From contig NZ_CP108041.1 in assembly GCF_036173065.1 (NCBI RefSeq), positions 2,046,001-2,110,000 of the forward strand: 64,000 bases of DNA, given 5' to 3'. A program made the position numbers and the translations under genes. A model generated the notes under the pieces. That model made no database searches. It worked only from the letters and a program-made list of their open reading frames with translations, and was not told the DNA's origin. Of this stretch, positions 1 through 8,483 are shown piece after piece (position 1 is the first letter of the stretch; the number at the start of each line of letters is the position of its first letter). The DNA comes from Rhodococcus sp. NBC_00297. Its GTDB lineage: Bacteria > Actinomycetota > Actinomycetes > Mycobacteriales > Mycobacteriaceae.

Positions 1-796
1 TCCCCCGGCCGCCAAGCGACTGAGCATCCTGCTCGGACTCGTCGCCGGCACCGTCATCGCGATCCCGCTGGGCATGACCGACTTCAGTGGTGTGCGGGAA
101 CAGGACTGGGTCGGCGTGACCACGCCGTTCCACTTCGGATTCCCGACGTTCGAGGTCAGCGCGATCATCACCATGTGCATCGTCGCGCTGGTCATCATGA
201 CCGAGACCACGGGCGACATCATCGCTGTCGGCGAGATCGTCGACAAGAAGGTTCCGCCTCGCCGTCTGGCCGACGGTCTGCGCGCCGACGGCCTGTCGAC
301 GATGCTCGGTGGCATCTTCAACACGTTCCCGTACACGGCGTTCGCGCAGAACGTGGGGCTGGTGGCGATCACGGGCGTCAAGACCCGCCATGTGGCCACG
401 TTCGCCGGCGGCATCCTCATCCTGCTGGGGTTGCTGCCGAAACTCGGTGCCGTGGTGGAGGGTGTGCCGCTTCCCGTGCTCGGTGGCGCGGGCATCGCAC
501 TGTTCGGCATGGTGGCCGCGAGTGGCGTCCGCACGCTCGCGCAGGTGTCGTTCAACAACACGAACATCCTGGTGGTCGCCGTCGCGGTGGGCGTCGGACT
601 GTTGCCCACGGTGTCGCCGGACCTCTACGACCGGTTCCCCGACTGGTTTCAGACCATCTTCCATTCCGGCATCAGCGCGGGTGCGCTGTGCGCGGTGGTC
701 CTGAACATGCTGCTGAACTCGGAGTCGTTGCGCGACAAGTTGTCCACCGACACGGATCCGCCGGCCCACGATGCTGTGCGTGGACCGGCGCTCTGA
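1..796 (+). CDS. NCS2 family nucleobase (uracil/xanthine-type) permease, 3' part
   Basis: This is the C-terminal part of a nucleobase:cation symporter-2 protein. The reading frame is open from base 2, so the true start lies outside the window and the ATG at 74 is internal. Visible NCS2 signatures are ETTGDIIAVGEIV, followed by a stretch containing NTFPYTAFAQNVG and ITGVKTR, which in this family form the substrate-binding core. Several hydrophobic segments follow and the tail is short and polar. The protein would sit in the inner membrane and import a purine or pyrimidine base (or urate) with a cation. The exact substrate cannot be read from this fragment. It converges on the LLM oxidoreductase gene with only 12 bases between the stops. 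Confidence 0.85.
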   Translation, partial: PPAAKRLSILLGLVAGTVIAIPLGMTDFSGVREQDWVGVTTPFHFGFPTFEVSAIITMCIVALVIMTETTGDIIAVGEIVDKKVPPRRLADGLRADGLSTMLGGIFNTFPYTAFAQNVGLVAITGVKTRHVATFAGGILILLGLLPKLGAVVEGVPLPVLGGAGIALFGMVAASGVRTLAQVSFNNTNILVVAVAVGVGLLPTVSPDLYDRFPDWFQTIFHSGISAGALCAVVLNMLLNSESLRDKLSTDTDPPAHDAVRGPAL

Positions 797-808
797 TCGA
801 TCCGTCGG

Positions 809-1798
809 TCAGGACGACGCTGCGCGGAGCTTCTCGAGCAGTGGCCCGGCGGCCTCGGCAAGGAAGCGCTCCTGGGTCTCGTCGCCGACCTGCACGAGTG
901 CGATGTCGGTGAAACCGGCCTCCCAGTAGGGCGCCACCTTCTCGACGATCGCATCGAGATCCGGTCCGCAGGGGATGGTTCCGGCCACGTCCTCCGGCCG
1001 GACGAACTGTGTCGCACCCGCGAAACCGGCCGTCGTCGGCAGGTCCGCGTTCACGGCCCACCCCCCCGCGAACCAGCGGAACTGGTCGTGCGCGAGCTCG
1101 GTGGCCGCCTTCTCGTCCGGACCCCAGCAGATGGGGATCTGACCGATCTTCTTCGACTCCCGGTTCAGGCCCGTGCCGATGTGCCTGGCCTTGTCCCAGC
1201 CCTCGACCAGCTCGGACTTCGGCTCCGTCGAGATCATGTGGTCGCCGAGCGGCGCGAACCGCTCGATCGACTTCGACCCCGAGACCGCGATGCCGATCTC
1301 GAGCGGGTGTTCGGGGGTGTCCCACAGGCGCGCCGAGTCGACGCGGTAGTGCTCGCCCTGCCACGTGATCAATTCACCCGACTGAAGTTGCCGGATGATC
1401 TTGACCGCTTCCTCGAACATGTCCTGACGCTTGTCCACCGAGGGCCAACCCTCGCCGACGACGTGCTCGTTCAGGTTCTCGCCGCTTCCCAGGCCCAGCG
1501 TGAAACGGCCGTCGGCGAGGATCTGCAGCGTTGCCGCCTTCTGCGCGACGATCGCCGGGTGGTACCTGATGATGGGGCAGGTCACGTACGTGTAGAGGCC
1601 GACTCGGGACGTCGCCTGCGCCACCGCGCCGAGCATCGTCCAGGCGTAGGACGCGTGTCCCTGCGACGACAACCAGGGTGAGTAGTGATCGCTGGACACC
1701 TCGAAGTCGAACCCGACGTCCTCCGCCTTCACGGCGTAGTCGACGAGCTGCTTCGGTCCGCTCTGCTCGGTCATGAGGGTGTAGCCGAAACGTGTCAT
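809..1798 (-). CDS. LLM-class F420-dependent oxidoreductase, G6P dehydrogenase (FGD) subfamily-like
   Basis: A 329-residue protein of the luciferase-like TIM-barrel class that uses deazaflavin F420. The segment SSDHYSPW (His38, Trp42) matches the SDHFQPW segment of mycobacterial FGD1, and GLGSGENLNE (Glu107) matches its GVGTGEALNE, so the known catalytic His and Glu are both present. Length is close to FGD1 (about 336). It is therefore probably an F420 reductase acting on a sugar phosphate or another alcohol; the substrate is uncertain because this subfamily is broad. ATG at 1798 has AGAGGA about 10 bases upstream. It is the last gene of the HAD-GH15-SDR-LLM operon, 15 bases after the SDR stop. 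Confidence 0.8.
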   Translation of the reverse strand: MTRFGYTLMTEQSGPKQLVDYAVKAEDVGFDFEVSSDHYSPWLSSQGHASYAWTMLGAVAQATSRVGLYTYVTCPIIRYHPAIVAQKAATLQILADGRFTLGLGSGENLNEHVVGEGWPSVDKRQDMFEEAVKIIRQLQSGELITWQGEHYRVDSARLWDTPEHPLEIGIAVSGSKSIERFAPLGDHMISTEPKSELVEGWDKARHIGTGLNRESKKIGQIPICWGPDEKAATELAHDQFRWFAGGWAVNADLPTTAGFAGATQFVRPEDVAGTIPCGPDLDAIVEKVAPYWEAGFTDIALVQVGDETQERFLAEAAGPLLEKLRAASS

Positions 1799-1813
1799 GG
1801 GCGTGGGTCCTCT

Positions 1814-2614
1814 CTAGATGGTCGCGACGGAACCGGAGTCGACGCGGTAGTTCGAGCCGTTGACGAAGCTGGCGCGCTCCGAGCACAGGAACGTGATCAC
1901 CGACGCCACTTCCTCCGGGGTACCCCGTCGGCCGAGTTCCATGAACGGCCGGTCCTCCTTCAGGAAGCTCTCGATGGCCTCGTCGCGGTCGGTGCCACGC
2001 TCGTCGGCTCGCTTGTCCATCATCGCGTCCGTCATCGGGGTGTGAATGAAGGCCGGAGACACCGCGTTCACCAGGACACCCTCGGACGCATACGTCTTCG
2101 ACAGTCCCTTGACCAGCGAGAGGATGCCGGCCTTGGCCGCGCAGTAGGGCAGCTCGTCGATGTAGGGCTGCTCCGCGTCCTCGGACGCGAGCAACACGAT
2201 GCGCCCCCATCCGCCCGCGCGGAGTTCGGGAAGGAAGGCGCGCACGACGCGCACCGGCCCGAGAAGGTCGACCTCGATCGTCGTCGACCACCCGTCGTCG
2301 TCGATCTCGTGGAACATGCCCTGTGCGCCGGTGATGCCGGCGCTCTGCACCAGGATGTCCACGGTGCCGAGCGCCTCGACCGCCTTCGCGTGCATCGCCT
2401 CGACGTCGGCGGGCTTCGTCACGTCCGCGGCGAACGCCGTGACGGCACCCTCCGGTCCGGTGAGCTCGGCAGCGCCGGCGGCCAGTTTGTCCTGGTCCTT
2501 GTCCGTGACGAAGACCCGGACACCCTCGTCGAGCAGCATCTGCGCCGTGCACCACCCGATTCCCGAGTCCGCGCCGGTGACGACAGCAGTTCTGCCCGTG
2601 ATTCCGAGGTCCAT
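1814..2614 (-). CDS. SDR family NAD(P)-dependent oxidoreductase
   Basis: A 266-residue classical short-chain dehydrogenase/reductase. The cofactor motif TGADSGIG lies at residues 13-20, the NAG-like motif reads SAG at 91-93, and the catalytic Ser144, Tyr157 and Lys161 (YCAAK) are in place. The C-terminal segment VNGSNYRVDSG is the usual substrate-side end of the family. It would oxidise or reduce an alcohol/carbonyl in the cytoplasm; the substrate is unknown. It lies 6 bases after the GH15 stop and 15 bases before the LLM start, so it shares a transcript with a sugar hydrolase and an F420 oxidoreductase. A carbohydrate or polyol role is therefore plausible but inferred. Confidence 0.85.
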   Translation of the reverse strand: MDLGITGRTAVVTGADSGIGWCTAQMLLDEGVRVFVTDKDQDKLAAGAAELTGPEGAVTAFAADVTKPADVEAMHAKAVEALGTVDILVQSAGITGAQGMFHEIDDDGWSTTIEVDLLGPVRVVRAFLPELRAGGWGRIVLLASEDAEQPYIDELPYCAAKAGILSLVKGLSKTYASEGVLVNAVSPAFIHTPMTDAMMDKRADERGTDRDEAIESFLKEDRPFMELGRRGTPEEVASVITFLCSERASFVNGSNYRVDSGSVATI

Positions 2615-2620
2615 GTGGTC

Positions 2621-4429
2621 CTACTTTCCTGTGTCGGAGGTCGTGTGGTCGTGGCCGCTGGCGAGCGTGAGCGCAGCGTTGATGAGAGCGAGATGGGAGA
2701 GCCCCTGCGGGAAGTTGCCCAGAAAGGTCGACGGCTCGTCCTCGGCCGACCGGTCGGGATCGATCATCTCGGCGAAGAGGCCGACGTCGTTGCCGCTGGT
2801 GACCAGTCGATCCATGAGTGCGCTGGCCTCGTCGTCGCGGCCGAGCTTGGCGAGGGCGCCGACGACCCAGAACGAGCAGGCGACGAACGTACCCTCGACC
2901 ATCTGCATGCCGGAGTAGCGATAGAGGTGGTCGCCGGAACCGAGTTCGTCGCGCAGAGCGTCGACGGTTCTCGACATCCGCTCGTCGTCGACGCACCGAC
3001 TGCCCGCGTGCAGCAACACGGAGGCGTCGAGCTCATCCGTGCCCGGGTACCAGACGTAGGCGCCGCGCGACTCGGACCAGCAGTTGTCGTCGATCCACTG
3101 AGCGATGTGATCGCGCTCGGTCACCCACCTGTCCGCGATGCCGGGAATCATGCCCTGCTCGGAGAGGTGCACTGCACGGTCGAGCGCGTGCCAGCAGCCC
3201 ATCTTGGAGGACGTGTAGTGCCGGATCGTGGGCAGCTCCCACATCCCGGCGTCCTTGCGGCGCCAGATGTCACACGTCGTGTCGGCGATCTCCGCGAGAA
3301 GTCGACCGGTGGGCGCATCGAGTACGTTGCCCGCGTCGACGTAGAGGGACACGATGTCGAACAGGTCACCGAAGATCCCCTGCTGCAACTGAGTTGCCGC
3401 CTCGTTTCCGTTGATCACCGGACCGACCCCGCGCCACCCCGGCACGTCGGGATATGTCGAGCCGCCCGGGATCTCACCGTTCAGGGTGTAGAACACCTGC
3501 GTGATCTGCTCGTTGCTGCGGATGATGCGCAGCAGCCACGCCACCGCGGCGTGGACCTCCTCGCGCAGACCGAAGCGGATCAGCGCCTTGATCGTGTACG
3601 CGGTGTCACGCACCCACGCGTAGCGGTAGTCCCAGTTCTTGGCACCGGCCCACCGCTCCGGCAGCGAGGTCGTCGCCGCTGCCGCGATGGCACCGGACGG
3701 GCTGTACAGCAGTAGCTTCAATGCGAGGGCGCTACGGTGCACCTCGTCGTGCCAGGGGCCCTCGTACCGGAACTCCTCGGACCACATCTGCCAGTTGGCT
3801 ATCGTTCGGTCGATGCCCGAATCGACGTCCTCCGGCACCGGGAGATACAACGGTTCCACCTCGGTACCGACCACGGCCACGAGGGAGCGCGAACCGACCT
3901 CGGTGGTGAATCGACCACTGATGGAACGGGATCCGAGCTCGATGTCGTCGGCGTTCAGAGTACGCACGCCCAGGGTGACACCGTCGACTCGCAGCACCGT
4001 ACCGTGCACCGTCTCGTACGACCACGGCGACGCCGTTCCCAGACACGTCCCCGGAGCGACGGACCACTCCATGTCGACACTGCCCTCGACGCCCTCGACG
4101 CGCCGTGCGAGCTCGGTCCACGGAAGGCGTCCTGCCACACCGGTGTTCAGCGAGTCCGTGACGTTCACGACGCCCGACTCGGTGGTGAACGTCGTGACCA
4201 GGACATTGGTGCCGTCGGCGTACCGACGCGTGGTCGTGAACTCCTCCGCCGGGCGCATCGAGATGTAGCCGCCGGACTCGGCGTCGAGCAGTGCCGCGAA
4301 CACCGGCGCGGTGTCGAGATTCGGAACGGGGAACCAGTCGATGCACCCGTCGTCCGCGATGAGCGCGACGGTGCGGCCGTCGCCGATCGCCGCGTAGTTC
4401 TCGATCGGTGCGTAGCCGTTCTCTCTCAT
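2621..4429 (-). CDS. Glycoside hydrolase family 15 protein (glucoamylase/trehalase-like)
   Basis: A 602-residue GH15 protein. The N-terminal beta domain begins ENYAAIGDGRTVALI with the DGCIDWF segment, and the (alpha/alpha)6 barrel starts near residue 230 with NWDYRYAWVRD at about 265-275, a hallmark of bacterial GH15 enzymes. Mycobacterial relatives of this size act as cytoplasmic trehalases, others as glucoamylases or dextran glucosidases; no signal peptide is visible. The open frame extends to 4591, but ATG at 4429 is chosen because it begins the conserved MRENGYAPIENY segment and overlaps the HAD stop codon as ATGA, implying translational coupling. A trehalose or alpha-glucan role is likely; the exact substrate is not established. 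Confidence 0.85.
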   Translation of the reverse strand: MRENGYAPIENYAAIGDGRTVALIADDGCIDWFPVPNLDTAPVFAALLDAESGGYISMRPAEEFTTTRRYADGTNVLVTTFTTESGVVNVTDSLNTGVAGRLPWTELARRVEGVEGSVDMEWSVAPGTCLGTASPWSYETVHGTVLRVDGVTLGVRTLNADDIELGSRSISGRFTTEVGSRSLVAVVGTEVEPLYLPVPEDVDSGIDRTIANWQMWSEEFRYEGPWHDEVHRSALALKLLLYSPSGAIAAAATTSLPERWAGAKNWDYRYAWVRDTAYTIKALIRFGLREEVHAAVAWLLRIIRSNEQITQVFYTLNGEIPGGSTYPDVPGWRGVGPVINGNEAATQLQQGIFGDLFDIVSLYVDAGNVLDAPTGRLLAEIADTTCDIWRRKDAGMWELPTIRHYTSSKMGCWHALDRAVHLSEQGMIPGIADRWVTERDHIAQWIDDNCWSESRGAYVWYPGTDELDASVLLHAGSRCVDDERMSRTVDALRDELGSGDHLYRYSGMQMVEGTFVACSFWVVGALAKLGRDDEASALMDRLVTSGNDVGLFAEMIDPDRSAEDEPSTFLGNFPQGLSHLALINAALTLASGHDHTTSDTGK

Positions 4430-5091
4430 TCGAGGCGCGCGATCATCGAACTGTCGATGTGCGCCAACAGGTCTGCAGGATCGTCGTACACCGCGGTGGC
4501 GCCGGCCTCGGTCAACTCGGCACTCGAGACGCCGCCACTGCGCACTCCGATACACGGGACGCCCGCTGTGACGGATGCCTTCACGTCCCACACGGAATCC
4601 CCGACGAAGACGGCGCGCTCGGCACCGACGCCGGCACGGTCCAGCGCGATGTCGACGATGCGCGGCTCCGGCTTCGCCGTCTCGACGTCCTCCGACGACG
4701 TCAACTCCGAGACGATCTCCTCGACCCCGAGAAGTCCGCGAAGGATCGCGAGTTCGTTCTCCGGTGCCGAGGTGGCCAGCACCACCTGCAGCCCGCGGTC
4801 CGCTACCGCGCCGAGCAGGTCGAGCGCACCGGGCAGCGGCGACAGCAGGGAGGACATCTCCTCGTAGTACTGCGTGTGTAGTTCCTTCGCGCGTTCCGCC
4901 GCGTCCTCGGGTGCGTCACCCGCCAACGACGAGAGCAGCTTCGCGCCGTCCATGCCGATCGAGCGGTGAATCCGCCACGAGTCCACAGCGATACCGGCGT
5001 CGGAGAAGGCACGAGCCCAGGCGTGGACATGGGCGTAGTTCGAATCGACGAGCGTGCCGTCGATGTCGAACAGAACGGCGGGAGAAGTCAC
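4426..5091 (-). CDS. HAD-superfamily hydrolase (phosphatase/phosphomutase-like)
   Basis: A 221-residue HAD hydrolase with motif I DIDGT (nucleophile Asp9, general acid Asp11), a helical cap (about 17-85), motif II around VVLATSA, a conserved Lys in the AKPEP segment, and motif III VFVGDSVWD. It resembles phosphoglycolate-phosphatase or beta-phosphoglucomutase-like members and should dephosphorylate or isomerise a small phosphate ester. It is the first gene of the HAD-GH15-SDR-LLM operon and overlaps GH15 by 4 bases. The only usable start is GTG at 5091, because a TAG lies in frame just upstream. The GAGGAGG ribosome-binding sequence directly abuts that GTG, an unusually short spacing. Confidence 0.85.
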   Translation of the reverse strand: MTSPAVLFDIDGTLVDSNYAHVHAWARAFSDAGIAVDSWRIHRSIGMDGAKLLSSLAGDAPEDAAERAKELHTQYYEEMSSLLSPLPGALDLLGAVADRGLQVVLATSAPENELAILRGLLGVEEIVSELTSSEDVETAKPEPRIVDIALDRAGVGAERAVFVGDSVWDVKASVTAGVPCIGVRSGGVSSAELTEAGATAVYDDPADLLAHIDSSMIARLE

Positions 5092-5141
5092 CCTCCTCGA
5101 CTACCCGGGGGTGGGGGACGACAAACGGCGGGAGGGCAGCG

Positions 5142-6590
5142 TCACGACCGGGTGGCCGCCTCCACCGGCACCGTCTCCCCCGTGAGCGTCCTCGGCGACC
5201 AGAGCCCGTCGGTCGTGGCAGCGGCGATGCCAGGTGGCGACAGCGCCACCGGAGTGAAGACGACCGCCGACCCGTCACCACACGCGAACGGCACCGCGTC
5301 CTCGGTGGGGGTGCCGGCCACACACGTCAGGCCGTCCGATGTCACCAGTCTCGTCACGGACCCGTCGGGTGGGCCGGAGAACTCGGTCGCCGCGGGCGTG
5401 ACGGAGGTGGTGGTCGAGGCCGTGGTGGTCGAGGCCGTGATCGCGGTCGTCGTCAGGGGGTTGTCCGTCGTGTCAGGTGTCGGTGCGATGGTGATCGTCG
5501 GCGTCGGTGCCGTCGTGACGGTCGTCGTCGTGGTCGAGGCGGTGGTCGATGTGGTGGTCGCTGCGGTGGTCGCGGTCTCTGCCGAGGTCGTCGTCGTCGT
5601 ACCGGCTGTCGACGTCGCTGCTTCCGGCGTCGTCGACGGGGCCGCCGGAGTCGTCGAGAAGGCCTCCGGCACCGCTACCCGAGCAGCGGGCTCCGCGCTC
5701 GCTACGACCGGCGCTGCGACATCCTTCCCACACATCGCGTCGACGACTACGAGCCGGAACGTGATCGGAACGAGTCCGATGTAGGTGAGGGTGCCGTCGA
5801 CCGTCAGTGTCGACCGTGCCTGGCCGGCAGACTGGGTCACCGCACTGGTGATCGTTCCCGCGAGCCGCGGAACCAGCACTCCGGTCGGGCGGTCGAACGC
5901 CGTCGTTCCGCCCGCCGCGGGTATCGCGACGGCCTGATTTCGGATGCTGATCGTGCCCTGATCGCCGGCGGTCGCGTTGGCCGCGCGAGCCCCGGTCGCG
6001 GTGGTCGACGCCGTCGACGTGGAGAAGTTGCAGGACGCCGTGGCCGTGACCGCGGAGGGCAGGGTGACGACCTGCACGGACCCCAGACCGGCAAGCAGTT
6101 CTGCGCGCAGTGTGTAGGTCGACAATGTGCTCGTCGCGTACACCTTCTGGGCAGCACCGGTGCACTGGGGCGGTGAACCCGGACCCCATGCATAGGACGC
6201 GCACGTGTCACCGACGATCGGGGAGGTGTCGGTGACCCCTCGGGAGATCAGCTGGTTGACCAGGCCCAGTACGCCGCCGTTGCGATACGGCCCGGCGTTC
6301 GAGGCAGTCGAGGCACCGGGAACCGTCTGAGTCCTGCTCGCGGTCACCCCGGACCACGGCATGCTGGTTCCACCGGAAAGCAGATTGAACACGAGACCGG
6401 AGGCAGACACGACTCGCCCCGCCTCCGCGTACGCGCTACCGCTCGTCGGCCAGTATCCGGGCGTCACGGTGGTGGCGAGGTGCTCTCGCCCGACCCACGC
6501 GGCGTCGGTGGAGGAGGTGCGGACGACCGTCGCGACGAAGGTCGACAGCACCGCGACGAGAACGACGGCCGTGGAGAGGCGTCGACGCAT
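5142..6590 (-). CDS. Exported Thr-rich surface protein of the SipW cassette (unknown function)
   Basis: A 482-residue protein. Basic residues at 1-5 are followed by a hydrophobic stretch at about 8-23 and then TDAAWVGRE, which resembles the W-x-D motif that ends SipW-type signal peptides in the two upstream TasA-like proteins, though Asp is replaced by Gly. Residues 40-300 look like an extracellular beta-rich domain with Cys130, Cys143 and Cys187. Residues 311-402 are Thr/Ala/Ser/Pro-rich and resemble a wall-spanning stalk. A short C-terminal domain with two Cys (423, 437) follows; there is no LPXTG. ATG at 6590 overlaps the signal peptidase stop by one base (TGATG). The function is unknown; a surface adhesin or matrix component is inferred from the cassette. 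Confidence 0.7.
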   Translation of the reverse strand: MRRRLSTAVVLVAVLSTFVATVVRTSSTDAAWVGREHLATTVTPGYWPTSGSAYAEAGRVVSASGLVFNLLSGGTSMPWSGVTASRTQTVPGASTASNAGPYRNGGVLGLVNQLISRGVTDTSPIVGDTCASYAWGPGSPPQCTGAAQKVYATSTLSTYTLRAELLAGLGSVQVVTLPSAVTATASCNFSTSTASTTATGARAANATAGDQGTISIRNQAVAIPAAGGTTAFDRPTGVLVPRLAGTITSAVTQSAGQARSTLTVDGTLTYIGLVPITFRLVVVDAMCGKDVAAPVVASAEPAARVAVPEAFSTTPAAPSTTPEAATSTAGTTTTTSAETATTAATTTSTTASTTTTTVTTAPTPTITIAPTPDTTDNPLTTTAITASTTTASTTTSVTPAATEFSGPPDGSVTRLVTSDGLTCVAGTPTEDAVPFACGDGSAVVFTPVALSPPGIAAATTDGLWSPRTLTGETVPVEAATRS

Positions 6591-7114
6591 CAGGTTCTCG
6601 CCCGCGGTGTTCGGGGCCAGAAGACGGCGACGACCAGCACCGTCATGGCGATGGTGATCGCCCCCAGCACCAACGGGTGCGAGAACCACACGATCACCTT
6701 CGCGAGGCCGGGGATCGACCACAGAACCTTGCGGACCTCCGTGACCTTGTATCCGGCGGGGTCCTCGTACTCGTTGGCATCGCCCTTGAGTTCCAGAACG
6801 GTCGTGCCGTCCGTGCTGGGTGACGTCCGCACCACCCGGTGCGTGACGGGGAGTTCTCCGGCCCGGTCGACGGTCACGATGTCACCGGGAGCCACTGTGT
6901 CGGCGGCGACTTCGCGTACAACGGCCAGCGATCCGGTGGGGATGGTGGGCGACATGGAGCCGGTCTTGAACATGATGAGCGTGATGTTCATCGTGAACGC
7001 CAGGATCACCAGAACGATGCACACCACACCACCGACCGCGAGCACGTTCAGCACGGCATCGCCGATGCGCGTGAGGGCCCGCCGCTCGGTGGGGGCCACG
7101 TGGCGAGTAGTCAT
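6590..7114 (-). CDS. sipW: Signal peptidase I, SipW (ER/archaeal-type, S26B)
   Basis: A 174-residue membrane protease. A transmembrane helix at about 21-44 precedes the catalytic box KTGSMSPTIPTGS (Ser53). THRVV supplies His92 where ordinary bacterial type I peptidases have Lys, and GDAN (Asp112) follows. A second transmembrane helix lies at about 147-166. His in place of Lys marks the SipW/endoplasmic type, which processes alternate signal peptides of TasA-like proteins. ATG at 7114 is preferred over the in-frame GTG at 7123 because GGAG sits 8 bases upstream of the ATG. It lies between TasA-like genes and a Thr-rich exported protein, its probable substrates. Confidence 0.85.
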   Translation of the reverse strand: MTTRHVAPTERRALTRIGDAVLNVLAVGGVVCIVLVILAFTMNITLIMFKTGSMSPTIPTGSLAVVREVAADTVAPGDIVTVDRAGELPVTHRVVRTSPSTDGTTVLELKGDANEYEDPAGYKVTEVRKVLWSIPGLAKVIVWFSHPLVLGAITIAMTVLVVAVFWPRTPRART

Positions 7115-7139
7115 GGAGAACACTCCGTTCCGGGCGGGG

Positions 7140-7796
7140 TCATGTCGTTCCGACGAAGGTCCACGTCGCGGGGAACGAAGTTTGTAGTGTCGCGTTGGTC
7201 CACACCGCCAGCGTGTCCGGCAGGCTCAGCCGAAAACACAGGGGCACAGGGGAGCCCGTCGCACTGGAGGTTCCCGCGGGCAGAATCACGGCGTTCGCTG
7301 CAGAATCTGTCGTCACCGGTACGTCCGCCGCGGCCGATCCGATGACATAGGACGCCCCGGGTGCGGTGAAGTTCGCCGCGACACAGGTCGCCGAGCGGAT
7401 GACGGAGTACCGCAGCACGGATCCGAGCCCAGCAGTGGTCGAGGTCGCGTCCACGGTGACGCGGATCTGGGGCGACGCGGTGACAGCCCGGAGCGACACG
7501 GCGCCGTACGTGGACTGGCCGGGAAGAAGCGATGCGGCGCTGAGAGTCATGACGGCAGGCGCGTTCGCCGGATGCGCCGCCCACGTACCGCCGTTGTTCA
7601 CGGAAGACTCCAGACCGAACGGGCTGGTGGTGAAACGAGAACTGCCGATTGCCCGGTCCACCCAGGATGCCGCGACAGTGGTCGCGCTGAGGGCCGCGAC
7701 GACGGCGCCCACCACGAGCAAGAGGGCCGCGCCGACACGGGCCCGCCTACCCGGCATCGGGATCAGGCGGGTCCGTGAGGACCTGTGTCGAACCAC
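7140..7796 (-). CDS. SipW-dependent-type exported protein (TasA-like)
   Basis: A 218-residue protein with a basic N-terminus, a hydrophobic segment at about 21-40 and then ASWVDRAIGSSRF, which lines up with AVWTDNVFGQAQF in the neighbouring exported protein. This W-x-D-x3-G-x2-x-F pattern is the mark of SipW-processed alternate signal peptides. The mature part (about 170 residues) is Ala/Thr/Ser-rich with two well-spaced Cys and reads like a beta-sandwich of the TasA/camelysin type. GTG at 7796 is the longest start. ATG at 7757 would also keep the whole signal peptide, and neither has a clear ribosome-binding site. It probably forms extracellular fibres or a surface layer; this is inference from family and context. 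Confidence 0.7.
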   Translation of the reverse strand: MVRHRSSRTRLIPMPGRRARVGAALLLVVGAVVAALSATTVAASWVDRAIGSSRFTTSPFGLESSVNNGGTWAAHPANAPAVMTLSAASLLPGQSTYGAVSLRAVTASPQIRVTVDATSTTAGLGSVLRYSVIRSATCVAANFTAPGASYVIGSAAADVPVTTDSAANAVILPAGTSSATGSPVPLCFRLSLPDTLAVWTNATLQTSFPATWTFVGTT

Positions 7797-7820
7797 GAGA
7801 CTGTTGCGACGTGACCGAAG

Positions 7821-8483
7821 TCAGACCACCGCTTCGGCTGCGAACTGCCACGTGACGACGCCCGTCGTCTGTCCCGCCACGACGTTCGGGGCGACGGCCT
7901 GCGGAAGGGTCACGGCGAAGCACAGCGACACCGGACTGCCGTCAGCAGGCACACTGATCGCGTCCACGGCGCTCCCGTCCCCGAGTGCACTGCCGGCCGC
8001 GACGACGTCGGTTCCACCGCCCAGTATCGCTGCGTTGCAGTTGTCCGCCGAGACGCCCGACACCACCTGGTAGGTCAGCGCGGTGGCAAGGGGACCCGTG
8101 ATCGGAGTCGCTCCGTTCAGTGTCACGTCTGCCGGGTAGGCGCCGCCCGGGGTAGTGCCGGTGCCGACTCGAAGTGCCACCGGCGCGTAGACCGTCAAGC
8201 CAGGACTCATGGCCGCGAAACCCGTGGTGTACGCGAAGGTGCCGGCTGTTCCGACCGTGTCGTACTCGTTCCAGACGCCGGTACCACCGGTGGAGAAGTC
8301 GCCCTGGACGTTCCAGTTCTCCGCCGAGAACTGTGCTTGCCCGAACACGTTGTCGGTCCAGACGGCCAATGTCACCGCCGCTCCCACGCCGAGAACCAGC
8401 CCGCCCGCGAGGAGCGCTCGAACCTTGCGGCGACGGACATCGCGCTGGTCACGCTCTGTCTCGACGGTGAGATCGGTGGTCAT
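7821..8483 (-). CDS. Alternate-type signal peptide exported protein (TasA-like, RER_14450-like)
   Basis: A 220-residue protein opening the cassette. The charged N-terminus ends RRRK, a hydrophobic stretch follows at about 22-42, and then comes AVWTDNVFGQAQFSA, the classic alternate signal peptide that SipW peptidases cleave. The mature region is a low-charge beta-type domain with one Cys pair (NCNAAI and LCFAV). Actinobacterial families with this architecture, first described from a Rhodococcus erythropolis protein, are usually encoded next to their own SipW, as here. ATG at 8483 follows a purine-rich GGGGACC. Order of transcription: this gene, the second TasA-like gene, sipW, then the Thr-rich protein. 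The family assignment is from recall, without a search. Confidence 0.7.
   Translation of the reverse strand: MTTDLTVETERDQRDVRRRKVRALLAGGLVLGVGAAVTLAVWTDNVFGQAQFSAENWNVQGDFSTGGTGVWNEYDTVGTAGTFAYTTGFAAMSPGLTVYAPVALRVGTGTTPGGAYPADVTLNGATPITGPLATALTYQVVSGVSADNCNAAILGGGTDVVAAGSALGDGSAVDAISVPADGSPVSLCFAVTLPQAVAPNVVAGQTTGVVTWQFAAEAVV

Noticed and set aside
1685..3715. A 676-codon open frame on the plus strand opposite the SDR and GH15 genes (also 3737-4867, 6122-6490 and similar long plus-strand frames)
   Set aside because: These are GC-rich shadow frames: Arg/Gly/Val/Asp-biased, without domains, and fully antisense to well-supported genes with family motifs.
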